A stretch of DNA of 64,000 bases, taken from NCBI RefSeq assembly GCF_001894885.1, contig NZ_BCXB01000011.1, positions 62,001 to 126,000 of the forward strand, read 5' to 3'. The DNA is from Rhodococcus marinonascens NBRC 14363 (GTDB taxonomy: Bacteria; Actinomycetota; Actinomycetes; Mycobacteriales; Mycobacteriaceae). Below are positions 47,258-57,081 of this stretch, one piece after another. Under the pieces are notes generated by a model. That model was given only the letters and a program-made list of their open reading frames with translations, was not told the origin of the DNA and did no database searches. Position 1 is the stretch's first letter. Each line of letters opens with the position of its first letter. A program made the position numbers and the translations under genes.

Positions 47258-49930
47258 CTACTGGTTCCCCACCTTGTTCGCGACGTGTTTCCGGACCGCG
47301 TCGAGAGCGGCTGCGATTCCGCTGGTGTCGGACCCGGAACCCTGCGCCATGTCAGCCATTCCCCCACCGCGACCACCGATCTTCGGTCCGAAGTCCTTGA
47401 CGAGATCACCGGCCGAGAGTCCGAGTTCCTGTGCGGCACCGCTTACGGACACCGCGAACGGAACCTTGCCGTCGGCATTCCCGAGCAAGACCACCGCAGC
47501 GGGTTGCGAACCGAGCCTGCCGCGGATATCGGTGACAAGACCACGCAGGTCGTTGCCTCCGACACCGGCTGGGGCGGAGTCCGCGACCAGCATTATCGGT
47601 CCGACACGGTGCGCCTTGTCGACGTATGCCCCAGCCGCCGCCAGAACGGCCTGTGCGCGCCCCTGCTCGAGTTCCTTCTCGGCCGCCCGAAGTCGCTCGA
47701 CGAGTGCCTCTACACGGGCGGGCACTTCGTCCGAGGGCACTTTCAGCGATGCCGACAACCCCGCGAGGAGTGCGCGCTCTTTGGCGAGGTAGCGGTACGA
47801 ATCGAGCCCGACGTACGCCTCGACGCGGCGCACGCCCGAGCCGACGGACTGCTCACCGAGCAGTGTGACGTTGCCGATCTGCGAGGAACTTCCCACGTGA
47901 GTTCCACCGCACAGCTCCATCGAGAACGGTCCGCCGATCTCGACGACACGAACCTCGTCCCCGTAGTTCTCGCCGAACAACGCCATGGCGCCCATCGACT
48001 TCGCCTTGTCGAGGTCGGTAACGAACGTGTTCACCGAGTAGTCCGCGGCCACCGCTTCGTTGGTGACGACCTCGATGTCTTGTTTCTGTGCTTCCGTCAG
48101 AGCGCCCTGCCAGGAGAAGTCGAAACGTAGGTAGCCCGGCTTGTTCAGCGATCCGGCTTGAACGGCGTTGGGGCCCAGCACCTGTCGCAATGCGGCGTGC
48201 ACCATGTGTGTACCCGAGTGGCCCTGCGTGGCACCCTTGCGCCAGTCCGCGTCGACCTGGGCGAGAACGACGTCCCTCTCGGCGATCTGGCCTTCCTGCA
48301 CGGTCACCTTGTGGACCCACAGCTTCTTCGCGATCTTTTGGACGTCATTGACTTTCACCCGCAATCCCGGCCCGGTGAGGGTCCCGAGATCGGCGATCTG
48401 GCCACCGGCCTCCGCGTACAGCGGGCTGCGGTCGAGGATGACTTCGACGTCCTGGCCCACGGATGCCACCGGAATCCGCCGGCCATTCGAGATCAGCGCG
48501 AGAACGTGTGCCTCGGAGACCAATTCATGGAACCCGGTGAACTCGGTCGGACCGCGGTCGAGGAGTTCCTTGTACACCGTCAGATCGGCGTGAGCGTGTT
48601 TGCGCGCCTGGGCGTCGTCCTTCGCGCGCTGGCGCTGCTCCGCCATCAGCGACCGGAAGCCCTCCTCGTCGACGGACAGGCCCGCCTCGGCCGCCATCTC
48701 CAGGGTCAGGTCGATCGGGAAGCCGTACGTGTCGTGTAGCGCGAACGCCTGGTCACCCCCGATCACCGACCTGCCGGATGCCTTGACCGATTCCGCGGCA
48801 CCCTCGAACAGCTTGGAACCCGATGCCAGCGTGTTGAGGAAGGCCAACTCCTCACCGACAGCGACCGTCTCGATGCGCCCGAAGTCGGTATCGAGGACGG
48901 GGTACGACGGTGCCATGGTGTCGCGGACGACGGTGATGAACTCACGCATGCTGGGCTTGTCGGCACCGAGTAGTTTGGCGGAGCGCACGATGCGCCGCAG
49001 CAGTCGGCGGAGCACGTAGCCGCGCCCGTCGTTGCCGGGATTCACACCGTCCGCGATCAGCATCGCGGCGGTGCGGGCGTGGTCGGCGATCACCCGGAAC
49101 CGCACGTCGTCGTGGTGGTCGATGCCGTATTTGCGACCCGACAGCTCCTCGGCCTTCGCGATCACGGGGCGGACGAGGTCGGTCTCGTAGACGTTGTCGA
49201 CGCCCTGCAGCAGGAGCGCGACGCGCTCGACGCCCATGCCGGTGTCGATGTTCTTCTTCGGCAGCGGGCCGAGGATTTCGAAGTTGTTTTTGCTCGTGCC
49301 GAGCCCGCGTTCGTTCTGCATGAACACGAGATTCCAGATTTCGATGTAGCGGTCCTCGTCGGCTTCGGGACCGCCTTCCTCGCCGTAGTCGGGACCGCGG
49401 TCGTAGTAGATCTCCGAGCACGGACCACACGGGCCGGGAATACCCATGGACCAGTAGTTGTCGGCCATCCCGCGGCGCTGGATCCGCGCTTCCGGAACAC
49501 CGACCTCGTCGCGCCAGATGTCGCGGGACTCGTCGTCGTCGAGGTAGACGGTGACCCAGATCCGCTCGGGGTCGAACCCGTATCCGCCGTTGTCGACGCT
49601 CGACGTCAGCAACGCCCACGCGTGCTTGATCGCGTCGCGTTTGAAGTAGTCACCGAAGGAGAAGTTGCCGGCCATCTGGAAGAACGTGTTGTGGCGTGTA
49701 GTGATACCCACATTCTCGATATCGAGAGTGCGCACACACTTCTGGACACTGGCCGCGGTCGGGTACGGCGGGGTCTGCTGACCCAAGAAGAACGGCACGA
49801 ACTGCACCATTCCCGCGTTGACGAACAGCAGGTTCGGATCGTCGAGAATCAGCGAGGCGCTGGGCACCTCTGCGTGGCCCACCTTGACGAAATGGTCGAG
49901 GAAGCGCCTGCGGATCTCGTGGGTCTGCAC
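47258..49930 (-). CDS. alaS: Alanyl-tRNA synthetase
   Basis: The enzyme charges tRNA-Ala with alanine and edits misacylated tRNA. In order the 890-residue product has the class II catalytic core ([20 protein letters not shown]), the editing domain zinc site ([12 protein letters not shown] and CGGTHVGSS) and the C-terminal dimerisation/DHHA1 domain ending with [17 protein letters not shown]. The GTG at 49930 has GAAGGG upstream. It starts the alaS-ruvX-mltG-aroE operon. Confidence 0.97.
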   Translation of the reverse strand: MQTHEIRRRFLDHFVKVGHAEVPSASLILDDPNLLFVNAGMVQFVPFFLGQQTPPYPTAASVQKCVRTLDIENVGITTRHNTFFQMAGNFSFGDYFKRDAIKHAWALLTSSVDNGGYGFDPERIWVTVYLDDDESRDIWRDEVGVPEARIQRRGMADNYWSMGIPGPCGPCSEIYYDRGPDYGEEGGPEADEDRYIEIWNLVFMQNERGLGTSKNNFEILGPLPKKNIDTGMGVERVALLLQGVDNVYETDLVRPVIAKAEELSGRKYGIDHHDDVRFRVIADHARTAAMLIADGVNPGNDGRGYVLRRLLRRIVRSAKLLGADKPSMREFITVVRDTMAPSYPVLDTDFGRIETVAVGEELAFLNTLASGSKLFEGAAESVKASGRSVIGGDQAFALHDTYGFPIDLTLEMAAEAGLSVDEEGFRSLMAEQRQRAKDDAQARKHAHADLTVYKELLDRGPTEFTGFHELVSEAHVLALISNGRRIPVASVGQDVEVILDRSPLYAEAGGQIADLGTLTGPGLRVKVNDVQKIAKKLWVHKVTVQEGQIAERDVVLAQVDADWRKGATQGHSGTHMVHAALRQVLGPNAVQAGSLNKPGYLRFDFSWQGALTEAQKQDIEVVTNEAVAADYSVNTFVTDLDKAKSMGAMALFGENYGDEVRVVEIGGPFSMELCGGTHVGSSSQIGNVTLLGEQSVGSGVRRVEAYVGLDSYRYLAKERALLAGLSASLKVPSDEVPARVEALVERLRAAEKELEQGRAQAVLAAAGAYVDKAHRVGPIMLVADSAPAGVGGNDLRGLVTDIRGRLGSQPAAVVLLGNADGKVPFAVSVSGAAQELGLSAGDLVKDFGPKIGGRGGGMADMAQGSGSDTSGIAAALDAVRKHVANKVGNQ

Positions 49931-50089
49931 CTAAGTTGCCCTTCGCGTGTGACAGTGATTGACGGCCGATCGCGCCGCGAAGACGGCGGATCGACCACCG
50001 CCCAGCCTAACGGTCGCATGAGGTCGGCTTCCGCAGGGCGCTCGCCGGTGCTTGTCGGTGCCTGTCAGAGGGGCCCCGCTATGGTGACA

Positions 50090-50120
50090 GTCAACTACTC
50101 GGCCCTAAAGGTCAAGCTTG
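50090..50120 (-). mobile_element. Right end of the TnpB relic
   Basis: On the minus strand the sequence AAGCTTGACCTTTAGGGCCGAG, split here as AAGCTTGACC then TTTAGGGCCGAG, is a degraded stem with loop TTTA, followed by TAGTTGAC at 50090. This matches the right ends of IS200/IS605 TnpB elements, where the 3' stem carries the end of the guide RNA. Substitutions in the left arm have broken the pairing. It lies 30 bases past the last tnpB codon. Confidence 0.5.
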
Positions 50121-50150
50121 CAGCTGTAACACCTAGCTGGATGCTGGACG

Positions 50151-50633
50151 TTACGCCGCACCAGGGGACGTTGACTGGGCCCGGTAGTTCTCGGCGGCTC
50201 GATGTGCAATGTTGTTCGAGCCGACAATGTCTGCGTGTTCGACGAAACCGCAGTCGAGGCAAGCAAACCGGTCTTGACCGGGCCGGTTCTTCTTGTCGAT
50301 GTGACCGCAACGGGTGCATCGACGGCTGGTGATCGCCGGATCGACCGACATCACCGGCACCCCTGCTCGCACGGCCTTGTACGAGATGAAGGCCCCGAGC
50401 TGAGCGAACGCCCAACTCGAGTGTGTGGCCCGTTGGGGCTTGCGGAGCCGTACCCGTTTCGCGGATGCCCGTGAGTTCTTCGAGGGCGATGCCGCGTCCG
50501 GTGCGCTGCGCCTCGGCCACGATCCTCTTGGATATCTGATGGTTGGCGTCGGCGGCGAATCGGGCTTCTTTCCGATCAAGGTGTCGAGTTGCCGCCCGTC
50601 GGGCAGCACCTTCACCCGCACCACCCGTTTCAT
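50151..50633 (-). pseudogene. tnpB: Remnant of a TnpB (IS200/IS605) transposon protein gene
   Basis: TnpB is an RNA-guided nuclease of IS200/IS605 elements. The remnant begins [19 protein letters not shown] (a TnpB N-terminus), jumps to EARFAADANHQISKRIVAEAQ, IALEELTGIRE (second catalytic Glu) in another frame, then back to LRKPQRATHSSWAFAQLGAF, VDPAITSRRCTRCGHIDKKN, and CLDCGFVEHADIVGSNNIA. The zinc ribbon (CTRCG and CLDCG) and the third catalytic Asp remain. The stretch holding the first Asp is deleted, and there are at least two frameshifts, near 50570 and 50445. It cannot be active. Confidence 0.82.
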
Positions 50634-50676
50634 GCCCGGATCATGACAGTGACCTCCGACACCGCACCGGGAACCA

Positions 50677-50698
50677 GAACCCTGAACGGCCGGGGTTC
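50677..50698 (-). mobile_element. Second isolated TnpB-type terminal hairpin
   Basis: GAACCC (50677-50682) and GGGTTC (50693-50698) are complementary arms around a ten-base loop. The minus frame over them reads FSGRWRGTPAVQGSGSRCG, much like translated tails of TnpB genes, which run through their own right-end hairpin. It lies in the 124 bases between the first tnpB relic and rarA and has no tnpB of its own. Confidence 0.35.
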
Positions 50699-50757
50699 CT
50701 CGCCACCTACCGCTGAAACAAGTCTCGGTGCAAAGATGCAGGCCCGCCGACTCATCG

Positions 50758-52224
50758 TCAGCCGCGCACGATCCGCCGCAGCTTGTCCACGCGCCCGGCG
50801 ATGTCGCGCTCGCTGCCGTGGGTGGTGGGCTGGTAATAGTCGACCCCGACCAATTCGTCCGGCGGATACTGCTGCGGCAATACGCCGTCCGGGTTGTCGT
50901 GGGGATAGTGGTATCCCACCGCGCTGCCCAGCTTCGCCGCGCCTGCGTAGTGGCCGTCCCGCAGGTGAGGTGGGACGAGTCCCGCCTTCCCCGCAGCCAC
51001 ATCCGACATCGCCGCACCCAGCGCCGCGATGACAGCACCCGACTTGGGGGCGGTCGCGAGGTGGATGGTGGCCTGAGCGAGCGCGAGCCGCGCCTCCGGC
51101 ATGCCGATCAACTGCACGGCCTGGGCCGCCGCGGTGGCGGTCTGCAGCGCAGTGGGGTCTGCCATCCCGATGTCCTCACTGGCGTGGACGACCAGTCTTC
51201 GGGCGATGAACCGAGGGTCCTCACCCGCGGTCAGCATCCGCGCGAGATAGTGCAGCGCTGCGTCGACGTCCGATCCCCGGATGGATTTGATGAAGGCACT
51301 GATCACGTCGTAGTGCTGGTCACCGTCGCGGTCGTAACGGACGGCAGCCTTGTCGACGCTCGCTTCGACCGTCGCAAGTTCGAGCAAGACCGGACGCTTC
51401 CCTTCCCCCGTTTCGTCGAGCCCCGTTTCGTCGAGGTCTGCCTGGTCGAGGTCTGCCTGGTCGAGGTCTGCCTGGTCGAGTGCCGCACCGGCTGCAGCCT
51501 CGAGTGCAGTGAGTGCGCGGCGAGCATCACCGGCCGCCAAACGCACCAGGTGGTCCATCGCATCGCCCGCGATCTCGATCTCGCCGCCCAGTCCCCGATC
51601 GTCGGTGCGCGCACGCTCGAGTAATTCCTCGATGTCGTCTGCCGTCAGTGCCTGCAGTTGCAGCACCAGTGACCGCGACAGCAGCGGCGACACGACAGAG
51701 AAGGAGGGGTTTTCGGTGGTCGCGCCGACGAGCAGCACGATTCGGTTCTCCACCGCGGCCAGCAGTGCGTCCTGCTGGGTTTTGGAGAACCGGTGCACCT
51801 CGTCGATGAACAGCACCGTCTGCTCCCCCGCCAGCAATCGCCGTCGCGCCAGTTCGATGACCCCACGCACTTCCTTGACTCCGGCGGACAGCGCCGACAA
51901 TGCCTCGAAACGACGGCCCGTCGCGCCGGAGATCAGGGATGCCAGCGTGGTCTTCCCTGTGCCGGGCGGACCGTACAGCAGCACGGAGGCCGCTCCGGAC
52001 CCCTCGACGAGGCGCCGCAGCGGCGCACCGGGCCCCAGTAGGTGTTTCTGCCCGACGACCTCGCCGAGAGTGCGGGGGCGCATGCGCACCGCCAGCGGCG
52101 CGTGGGCGTTCATCGAGGTAGGACCGGGGACAGGCTTCAGTGCCGGAGCCTCTCCTAGGCGCGTCGTCTCGAACAGTCCTGCCGACTCGTCCTCGCCCAC
52201 GTCCGAACCGAAGAGATCGCTCAC
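50758..52224 (-). CDS. rarA: Replication-associated recombination protein A (AAA ATPase)
   Basis: RarA (MgsA) is an AAA ATPase related to clamp loaders that acts at stalled forks. Walker [10 protein letters not shown] has Lys91 and Walker [10 protein letters not shown] has Asp141 and Glu142. The sensor GATTENPSF is intact, as is the C-terminal tetramerisation domain ([19 protein letters not shown]). A 25-residue [10 protein letters not shown] repeat lies at residues 249-273, between the ATPase and the C-terminal domain. Length is 488. The stop at 50758 abuts TnpB debris. Confidence 0.95.
   Translation of the reverse strand: MSDLFGSDVGEDESAGLFETTRLGEAPALKPVPGPTSMNAHAPLAVRMRPRTLGEVVGQKHLLGPGAPLRRLVEGSGAASVLLYGPPGTGKTTLASLISGATGRRFEALSALSAGVKEVRGVIELARRRLLAGEQTVLFIDEVHRFSKTQQDALLAAVENRIVLLVGATTENPSFSVVSPLLSRSLVLQLQALTADDIEELLERARTDDRGLGGEIEIAGDAMDHLVRLAAGDARRALTALEAAAGAALDQADLDQADLDQADLDETGLDETGEGKRPVLLELATVEASVDKAAVRYDRDGDQHYDVISAFIKSIRGSDVDAALHYLARMLTAGEDPRFIARRLVVHASEDIGMADPTALQTATAAAQAVQLIGMPEARLALAQATIHLATAPKSGAVIAALGAAMSDVAAGKAGLVPPHLRDGHYAGAAKLGSAVGYHYPHDNPDGVLPQQYPPDELVGVDYYQPTTHGSERDIAGRVDKLRRIVRG
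51406..51480. repeat. 15-base tandem repeat, five units of two types, in rarA
   Basis: Two identical units (51406-51420 and 51421-51435) are followed by three identical units of a second type (51436-51450, 51451-51465, 51466-51480). The minus-strand product is DQADL three times, then DETGL and DETG. The two types share the LD frame, as if one arose from the other. Confidence 0.95.
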
Positions 52225-52281
52225 TAGTTCGACGCTACTCGGGACACCACCGGCTGACTCATTGAGGCCGTGCGCGGGACG

Positions 52282-53457
52282 TCAGCCAACGGACAGCCCC
52301 TGCAACCTGTCCGCGATGGCACGGGCCTGATGGGCGACCACGGTGTTGCCGGCATGATTCGCCGAGCGTGCCAGCCTGTCCCAGCGCCGCATCAACGCCA
52401 ACGAGCGCGGCACCGACAATTGATGCTCGCGCACGGCGGCAATCCGCGCGTGATTATCCGGCAGGAACAGGTACGTGCTGAGCCACACCCAGATCAGCTG
52501 TGCCTCGACCATGCGGGTGGCGAGCACGTTGTTGTCGGCGAGGGCGGGCCACATCCCCACGACCTCGGCACGCCAGGCCTCGATCATCGCCAGCGTCCGA
52601 TCCTCGGACAGTTCGATGCTGCACAGGCAGCCCGGGAACGAGACCAGCGCGTAGGCGATGTCGAGCATGGCGTCGCGGAAACCGCCCCACTCATAGTCGA
52701 GGAATCGCACACCCTCGTCGTTGACGATGATGTTGTCCGGGCACAGGTCGGAGGGGCTGAACGCGCGGAACCGGCGGCTCTCGAACAGTTTCGCGGCGCG
52801 CGCCACCTGATCGGTCATGTCCGGTGACACATCGATACCGAGGATCTCGGAGAGCAGTCGTGGCACGGCAGGCACCGCCCGCTCCACCTGCTTCGCCACG
52901 GTGTCGTCGCAGTCTGCCACCCCGGCGCGACGGAGCAACGCGGTGAAATCCTCTTCGCGGCCCACTGTGGCCGCGTGCATCCGGCCGAGCGCTTGAGCCA
53001 TCGCCATCAACGTGTTGGCGACCGTATCGGAGTCGGAATGCTCGAGCAGTGCGCTGATCGGGCTTACGTCACCGAGGTCGCTGAGGATGAGCAGCCGGGC
53101 TTCGAGGTCGGATGCGAGCAGTTCCGCACCGGGCCGGCTGTCGGTCGCGAGCGCCGTGGCGAACTGGTACGACACCGCCTCGCGAAGGAACGCGCTGCCG
53201 CTGTCGGCGGACGGGTCGTCGGGATCGACGGCCCGGGTTCCAGACAACCCGGATTCTTCACGGACCTGTTTGATCACCAAAGTCCGCGGGAGAGAAAAGG
53301 GGTTCTCCGCCACACGTACACGAAGCACGATGGAGCGGCCGCTACCGCCGAGATCTATGGGATCTACCAATGTCACAGATGCGCCGGTACGGCGGGTCAG
53401 CAGCTTCTCGGCTGCGGCAACTACCTCTGAAACGGGGTCTGCCAGTATTGCAGTCAT
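52282..53457 (-). CDS. Phosphotransferase-fold protein (APH family)
   Basis: The 391-residue product has the fold of aminoglycoside and choline kinases. VTLVDPIDLGGSGRSIVLRV is the nucleotide loop region, VIKQV contains the usual Lys, and the catalytic segment reads FSPSDLCPDNIIVNDEGVRF then LDYEWGG, the metal Asp. The Asp and Asn of the catalytic loop are kept but the first His of HxDxxxxN is Pro here. The substrate is not known; the distance from known drug kinases argues against a resistance call. It lies between rarA and aspS. Confidence 0.75.
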   Translation of the reverse strand: MTAILADPVSEVVAAAEKLLTRRTGASVTLVDPIDLGGSGRSIVLRVRVAENPFSLPRTLVIKQVREESGLSGTRAVDPDDPSADSGSAFLREAVSYQFATALATDSRPGAELLASDLEARLLILSDLGDVSPISALLEHSDSDTVANTLMAMAQALGRMHAATVGREEDFTALLRRAGVADCDDTVAKQVERAVPAVPRLLSEILGIDVSPDMTDQVARAAKLFESRRFRAFSPSDLCPDNIIVNDEGVRFLDYEWGGFRDAMLDIAYALVSFPGCLCSIELSEDRTLAMIEAWRAEVVGMWPALADNNVLATRMVEAQLIWVWLSTYLFLPDNHARIAAVREHQLSVPRSLALMRRWDRLARSANHAGNTVVAHQARAIADRLQGLSVG

Positions 53458-53805
53458 CGTGAACCAACTTACCTGCTAGTCACAAGAATGATCGAGTCGT
53501 TCTCTGAGAGCCTCGGTGAATTTCAGCACTTCGGCTGATCCGGTGCGAGTACTTCGAGTAACCCCGGATCAACTGTCACCGCAATGGTGCCGTTTCGTGC
53601 CTCTGCGTATATCACCGCACACCTGTCACCGCACACCTGTCACCGCACACCTGTCACCGCACACCTGTCACCGCACACCGCGGCGGGCGGTCGCGACCGG
53701 ACCCCAGCACATGGCGCTACGCCGCCACAGATAGTCGGCGAGTTGATCGGTGGCGGCGGAACGCCGAGCCGGTGGCCCAGATCGCGATCTTGCCAACGGA
53801 CCTGC
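53458..53805. other. Gene-free stretch with a repeat array
   Basis: No gene is seen in the 348 bases between the phosphotransferase start and the aspS stop. The middle holds a 14-base repeat array. The upstream 150 bases must contain the phosphotransferase promoter, but I cannot point to clear promoter boxes. Confidence 0.5.
53613..53679. repeat. 14-base tandem repeat, four full units and a part, intergenic
   Basis: Four identical units CACCGCACACCTGT start at 53613, 53627, 53641 and 53655, followed by an 11-base partial unit. There are no spacers, so this is not CRISPR. The unit is not divisible by three, in keeping with its non-coding place. Confidence 0.95.
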
Positions 53806-55611
53806 CTACTTCTCGATCCCGCCGGCGGATCCGCCCGCTGCCTCGCCCTTCGGTTCGGGCGTGGTGTCAACGCCCGATTCCTTGCGTTGCTGGGCGGTGA
53901 TCGGAGCCGGTGCGGACGTCAGCGGATCGACGCCGCCACCCGACTTCGGGAAGGCAATGACTTCACGAATCGAGTCGACGCCGGCCAACAGTGCGGTGAT
54001 GCGGTCCCAGCCGAACGCGATTCCGCCATGCGGCGGCGCACCGAAAGCAAACGCATCGAGGAGGAATCCGAACTTCTCCTCGGCCTCCTCGTGGGAGATG
54101 CCCATCACCTTGAACACTCGTTCCTGAATGTCCTTGCGGTGGATGCGAATACTGCCGCCGCCGATCTCGTTGCCGTTGCACACGATGTCGTAGGCGTAGG
54201 CGAGCGCCGAGCCCGGATCGGTGTCGAAAGTGTCGAACGACTCGGGCTTGGGTGAGGTGAACGCGTGGTGGACGGCGGTCCAGGCGCTGTAGCCGAGGGC
54301 GACGTCGCCACTGGCGGTGGCCTCGGCGGTGGGCTCGAAGAGCGGCGCGTCGACGATCCACACGAACGCCCAGGCGTCAGGGTCGATAAGGTTCCGCTTG
54401 TGGGCGATCTCACCGCGCGCGGCACCGAGCACGGCACGCGAGGACTTGGTCGGGCCGGCGGCGAAGAAGATGCAGTCGCCCGGCACCGCACCGACGTGCT
54501 TGGCCAGCCCGGCACGTTCAGCGTCGGTGAGGTTCTTGGCCACCGGGCCACCAAGGGTGCCGTCCTCGCCGACGAGCACGTAGGCCAGGCCCTTCGACCC
54601 GCGCTGCTTGGCCCACTCCTGCCAGGCATCGAGTTGCTTGCGCGGCTGACTCGCACCTCCGGGCATGACCACCGCACCGACGTACTCCGCCTGGAACACG
54701 CGGAAGGTGGTGTCCTTGAAGAACTCGGCACACTCGACCAGTTCGACGGCGAAACGCAGATCTGGCTTGTCCGATCCGTAACGTCGCATGGCCTCGGCGT
54801 ACGTCATCCGCGCGATCGGAGTCTTGATCTCGTGCCCGACGAGCTTCCACAGCGCCGACAGCACTTCCTCGGCGAGGAGGATCACGTCGTCCTGGTTGAC
54901 GAAGCTCATCTCGATGTCGAGCTGGGTGAACTCGGGCTGCCGATCCGCGCGGAAGTCCTCGTCGCGGTAGCAACGGGCGATCTGGTAGTAGCGCTCGATG
55001 CCGCCGACCATGAGCAGCTGCTTGAACAACTGGGGGCTCTGCGGCAACGCGTAGAAGCTGCCCGGCTGCAGTCGTGCGGGAACCAGGAAGTCGCGGGCGC
55101 CCTCCGGGGTCGAGCGCGTCAGTGTGGGGGTTTCGACCTCGACGAACTCGTGGTGCGACAGTACTGAACGGGCGGCCGCGTTGACCCTGGAACGCAATCG
55201 GATGGCTTGCCCGGGGCCTTCGCGGCGCAGGTCCAGATAGCGGTACTTCAGACGCGCTTCCTCACCGGCCTGGTCGTCGAGCTGGAACGGCAGCGGCGCG
55301 CTCTCGTTGAGAACTTCGAGTTCGGTGACATTGACCTCGATCGCACCTGTGTGGATCTCGAAGTTCTGGTTGCCCTCGGGACGAACCTCGACCACACCGG
55401 TCACCTTGACGCAGTATTCCGCGCGCAGGCGGTGGGCCTGCTCGGCGGCCGCACCCTCGCGGAACACCACCTGCGATACACCCGAGGCGTCACGTAAATC
55501 AATGAAGATCACCCCGCCGTGATCACGACGCCTGGCAACCCACCCGGTGAGGGTAACGGTCTGCTGGGCCTGCTCGGCTCGCAATGAACCGGCGAGATGT
55601 GTGCGGAGCAC
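53806..55611 (-). CDS. aspS: Aspartyl-tRNA synthetase
   Basis: The enzyme charges tRNA-Asp. The N-terminal OB fold ([20 protein letters not shown]) is followed by the class II catalytic domain with the block [18 protein letters not shown]-type regions, the bacterial GAD insertion and the final [16 protein letters not shown] flexible 30-residue tail ends the protein. The GTG at 55611 has AAAGGA upstream and gives 601 residues; the ATG at 55638 is discarded. It has its own 349-base upstream region. Confidence 0.96.
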   Translation of the reverse strand: MLRTHLAGSLRAEQAQQTVTLTGWVARRRDHGGVIFIDLRDASGVSQVVFREGAAAEQAHRLRAEYCVKVTGVVEVRPEGNQNFEIHTGAIEVNVTELEVLNESAPLPFQLDDQAGEEARLKYRYLDLRREGPGQAIRLRSRVNAAARSVLSHHEFVEVETPTLTRSTPEGARDFLVPARLQPGSFYALPQSPQLFKQLLMVGGIERYYQIARCYRDEDFRADRQPEFTQLDIEMSFVNQDDVILLAEEVLSALWKLVGHEIKTPIARMTYAEAMRRYGSDKPDLRFAVELVECAEFFKDTTFRVFQAEYVGAVVMPGGASQPRKQLDAWQEWAKQRGSKGLAYVLVGEDGTLGGPVAKNLTDAERAGLAKHVGAVPGDCIFFAAGPTKSSRAVLGAARGEIAHKRNLIDPDAWAFVWIVDAPLFEPTAEATASGDVALGYSAWTAVHHAFTSPKPESFDTFDTDPGSALAYAYDIVCNGNEIGGGSIRIHRKDIQERVFKVMGISHEEAEEKFGFLLDAFAFGAPPHGGIAFGWDRITALLAGVDSIREVIAFPKSGGGVDPLTSAPAPITAQQRKESGVDTTPEPKGEAAGGSAGGIEK

Positions 55612-55960
55612 GGGACTTCCTTTCGAAACATGAGGCAAGCTACTTCGTTGCTTGAGATCCTACGGAGACGCCCCGGGTGAGCGGAAAACGCATGCCGCTT
55701 CACTGGACGACCCGAGCCGCGCGCCCCTCAAAAGTCGCGCGAAGGCAACTACCCGTGACCCTCGACTACCCGTGACTCTCGACCCGTGACTCTCGACCCG
55801 TGACTCTCGACCCGTGACCCTCGACTACCCGTGACTCTCGACCCGTGACTCGTGACGAGGACTCGCGCTGTCCGGGCACGCGATCGCGATCGGAGTTGTC
55901 TCGGATGGCCTGCGCGGGTGGCCTGATTGTGCCGACTCTCGCATCTCCCCCCGATGTCGG
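55612..55960. other. Gene-free stretch with a second repeat array
   Basis: There is no gene between the aspS start and the universal stress protein stop. It must hold the aspS promoter. It contains the array at 55748-55850; no plausible frame spans it. Confidence 0.5.
55748..55850. repeat. 14/17-base tandem repeat, six units and a part, intergenic
   Basis: Units are ACCCGTGACTCTCG (14 bases) or the same with ACT in front (17 bases); they begin at 55748, 55765, 55782, 55796, 55810 and 55824, with a ten-base partial unit at 55841. One base (T or C before CTCG) varies. It is 130 bases upstream of aspS. Confidence 0.94.
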
Positions 55961-56608
55961 CTACAGCGGGGGTACCTGCCCGGCCTGCTGGGGTTCGATG
56001 ACCAATACCGGCACCTTGGCGTGCTGCACCAAATCGGCGGACACACTGCCCATCAGCCTCTTCGAGAGTCCACGTCCGCGCCGACTGACGACAAGGAGGT
56101 CAACTCCCTGTTCTTCGGCAAACTGACGCAAAGCCTCTCCGGGGGGACCAGCCAGTACCTCGTAATTCGTCCGCACTCCGACGACGCGGGAGGCAGCGTT
56201 CGCCAGACGGTCGGAGGCCTCCGCGACCTCGCTCCCGGAGGCGCTCTCACCCGCATCGTCATAGGAGACGACCTCGGCGAGGATGACAGACCCGCATCGG
56301 TTTCCCATCAGGTCGAGCGCGGCGTCCAGGGCGAGCTCCGACTCGGCCGAACCGTCCAGGCCGATCAGTAGTCGCGGCTCAGTCGACGTAGCGGTCGATT
56401 CCACGGGCTCCGCGCCCTCCGGGCCCGCAGCAGCCAGTACGGGACGGCGCTCCGCCCGTTCGAAAGCGATGGGAACAAACAAGGGTCCCAAGATCACAGC
56501 GATGAGTGTCCAGGTCGAAGAATGCCCACGCCGGGCCATCCACAGCCCCGTAATCAAACCAATGGCTATCCAGACGAGGACAAAGACGACCACCGCAGTC
56601 GAGTTCAT
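55961..56608 (-). CDS. Membrane-anchored universal stress protein
   Basis: The 215-residue product has two membrane helices (about residues 4-24 and 32-48) and then a Usp domain from residue 78. That domain starts RLLIGLDGSAESELALDAAL and ends DLLVVSRRGRGLSKRLMGSV and VPVLVIEP. The glycines and Ser of the ATP loop (GRGLSKRLMGSVS) are present, so ATP binding is likely. Usp proteins are stress and dormancy proteins; tethering to the membrane is less common. It is not in an evident operon. Confidence 0.83.
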   Translation of the reverse strand: MNSTAVVVFVLVWIAIGLITGLWMARRGHSSTWTLIAVILGPLFVPIAFERAERRPVLAAAGPEGAEPVESTATSTEPRLLIGLDGSAESELALDAALDLMGNRCGSVILAEVVSYDDAGESASGSEVAEASDRLANAASRVVGVRTNYEVLAGPPGEALRQFAEEQGVDLLVVSRRGRGLSKRLMGSVSADLVQHAKVPVLVIEPQQAGQVPPL

Positions 56609-57081
56609 TCTTCAACGATAGCCGCTGGCCGACCGGCCCCCTAGCTCCGAACGGCACCTCTTCGAAGGACCATTGACACCGCCGACCACAGTAATCGTCG
56701 ACTACATTGACGCGCCCTGGCACCGAGGCGGAACGGGAATCCGCTGGGTGGAGTCCGCTGGTTCAACGCGGACCGCCGAAACACCCATGGTCCCTCGCTG
56801 CGTCAACAGTGTTCAGCCACAGTTGGATTGACATCTTCAGCCTTTGATCAGGCCGAACCGTTCCTTCCGGTGGATCGACGATCCCACGGTCGCACAACAT
56901 TCAGCGAAACTCCCGACCCGACGCTCCGCCTGCCCCGGCCGACGACGATCCGAAAGGGTTGCAAATCTTCACCTGACCGACTCTGAATGGCCAACTCCAC
57001 CAACACGCCTTGGATACTCACGTGCAAGGCACTTTTCCGAATTGCGCCCGCCCAGGTTCACAACCGAGTGACAATTAGGCG
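56609..57081. other. Gene-free stretch before the sulfatase
   Basis: Nothing gene-like was seen in these 473 bases. Short plus-strand frames (such as 56844-57071) have no ribosome site or family pattern. A TTGACA at 56828 is the only consensus-like -35 word but has no good -10 partner. Confidence 0.4.

Noticed and set aside
53613-55850. CRISPR array
   Set aside because: Both arrays are pure head-to-tail repeats of 14-17 bases with no spacers and no cas genes nearby.
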